Positions 63,181 through 64,000 of a stretch of 64,000 bases of DNA are shown here, in pieces. Source of the DNA: an uncultured Clostridia bacterium. GTDB lineage: Bacteria; Bacillota; Clostridia; Oscillospirales; Oscillospiraceae. The notes beneath the pieces are model-generated. The model saw only the letters and a program-made list of their open reading frames with translations, was not told where the DNA came from and did no database searches. The first letter of the stretch is position 1. Each line of letters opens with the position of its first letter. The stretch spans positions 38,097 through 102,096 of the forward strand of contig CAMVTO010000007.1 of the NCBI GenBank assembly GCA_947170435.1, written 5' to 3'. A program made the translations under genes and the position numbers.

Positions 63181-64000
63181 ATGGAGCGTTATTACCAGCC
63201 CGAGATCGAAACCGCGTCCCGCGAACAGATCACCGCGTGGCAGAGCGAACGGCTCGCCAAACAGGTCAGGCATGTATGGGACAACGTCCCCTACTACCGC
63301 AAAAAAATGGAGGAGCAGGGCGTCACACCCGACGACATCCGGGGCGTCGAAGACCTCCGCAAGCTGCCCTTTGTCACCAAGGCAGACCTCCGCGAGGCAT
63401 ATCCCTACGGGCTCGTCGCGGAGCCGCTGAAAAACTGCGTGCGCATCCAGTCCACCTCCGGCACCACCGGCAAGCGCGTCGTCGCGTTCTACACCCAGCA
63501 CGACATTGACCTTTGGGAGGACTGCTGCGCCCGCGCGCTGACCGCCGCCGGCGCGACGGATGAGGACGTGTGCCAGGTCAGCTACGGCTACGGCCTGTTC
63601 ACCGGCGGTCCCGGTCTCAACGGCGGCAGCCACAAGGTAGGCTGCCTGACGATCCCCACGTCATCCGGCAACACCGAGCGCCAGATCATGTTCATCCGCG
63701 ACCTGAACGCCACGGTTTTGTGCTGCACGCCGTCTTACGCCGCGTACCTCGGCGAAACGATGAAGGAGATGGGGCTCACGCCCGACGAGATCCCCCTCAA
63801 GGCGGGCATCTTCGGCGCGGAGGCATGGAGCGAGGAGATGCGTCAGGACATCCAGAAAACGCTGGGCATCAAGGCCTACGATATCTATGGCCTCACGGAG
63901 CTTTCCGGCCCCGGCGTGGCGTTCGAGTGCTCCGCCCAGAACGGGATGCACATCAACGAGGACCACTTCATCGCCGAGATCATCGACCCCGAGACCGGCG
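63181..64000 (+). CDS. paaK: Phenylacetate--CoA ligase (5' part, runs off the window)
   Basis: The first 273 codons of an adenylate-forming enzyme are present. It starts MERYYQPEIETASREQITAW and has RQVRHVWDNVPYYRKKM-like, IQSTSGTTGKRVVAFYTQHD, YGYGLFTGGPGLNGGSHKVG and AYDIYGLTELSGPGVAFECS segments, all typical of PaaK. It forms phenylacetyl-CoA (or indoleacetyl-CoA) from the acid, ATP and CoA. GGAAAGGATGATTCCC precedes the ATG. In anaerobes such ligases adjoin iorAB, as here. The right edge of the window cuts the gene. Confidence 0.93.
   Translation, partial: MERYYQPEIETASREQITAWQSERLAKQVRHVWDNVPYYRKKMEEQGVTPDDIRGVEDLRKLPFVTKADLREAYPYGLVAEPLKNCVRIQSTSGTTGKRVVAFYTQHDIDLWEDCCARALTAAGATDEDVCQVSYGYGLFTGGPGLNGGSHKVGCLTIPTSSGNTERQIMFIRDLNATVLCCTPSYAAYLGETMKEMGLTPDEIPLKAGIFGAEAWSEEMRQDIQKTLGIKAYDIYGLTELSGPGVAFECSAQNGMHINEDHFIAEIIDPETG

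Overview
The window looks like a piece of chromosome from a high-GC, anaerobic, spore-forming Clostridia of the Oscillospirales type (Oscillibacter/Flavonifractor-like). The reasons are the GC-rich reading frames with strong TTGACA-17-TATAAT promoters and GGAGG ribosome sites, a SpoIVFA/SpoIVFB-like protease pair, several S-layer-homology (SLH) proteins, the SsnA/YgfK pair of selenium-dependent hydroxylase clusters, and ferredoxin- and CoA-dependent aromatic amino acid enzymes. The taxonomic call is an inference. No rRNA, tRNA, CRISPR array, transposase or prophage block was found.

Layout. 1-2191 (minus): start of ygfK and all of ssnA. 2788-3450 (minus): small membrane protein and a DUF1292 protein. 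3696-10998 (plus): class A PBP, M23 and M50 sporulation-type proteases, an orphan DnaD-like gene with its own promoter and a possible LexA box, and the TIGR03960/TIGR03936 radical SAM pair. 11597-18270 (plus): tightly coupled ddl-murF-ABC-F-YdcF-flavodoxin-prfA. 18449-21482: a Sua5(TsaC)-CoaE fusion and an M18 aminopeptidase. 21920-29923: an envelope locus with two Wzz-like proteins, two SLH proteins and a single-pass coiled-coil protein. 30008-31015 (minus): asnA. 31291-36905: MacAB-like efflux operon ending in an SLH protein. 37257-40458 (minus): 2-hydroxyacyl-CoA dehydratase pair, one subunit interrupted by an in-frame UAG. 40620-44742 (minus): DUF554, parvulin-like foldase, upp, tsaB, tsaE. 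44917-50934 (plus): FtsW/RodA, an SLH protein, rpmE, an EAL-HDOD protein, hflX, yigZ. 51080-58034: MMPL transporter plus a 1505-residue surface protein. 58080-64000: acyl-CoA ligase (minus), PilZ protein, iorA-iorB, and paaK behind what looks like a phenylalanine attenuator.

How the genes fit together. Two themes recur. One is the envelope: PBP, Ddl, MurF, FtsW/RodA, SLH proteins, Wzz-like proteins and MMPL. The other is aromatic acid and amino acid metabolism: 2-hydroxyacyl-CoA dehydratase, IorAB, PaaK and an acyl-CoA ligase. The strongest novel signal is at 62916-63180. It has a perfect-spacing promoter, a 29-residue ORF with 7 Phe codons, and a 12-bp terminator hairpin with a U-tract directly before paaK. 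IorAB with PaaK can in principle turn phenylacetate into phenylpyruvate and then Phe, so control by Phe-tRNA supply would make sense. Other notable signals are the in-frame amber codon, the Sua5-CoaE fusion, an in-frame 69-nt tail duplication in the radical SAM gene, and families of intergenic palindromic repeats.
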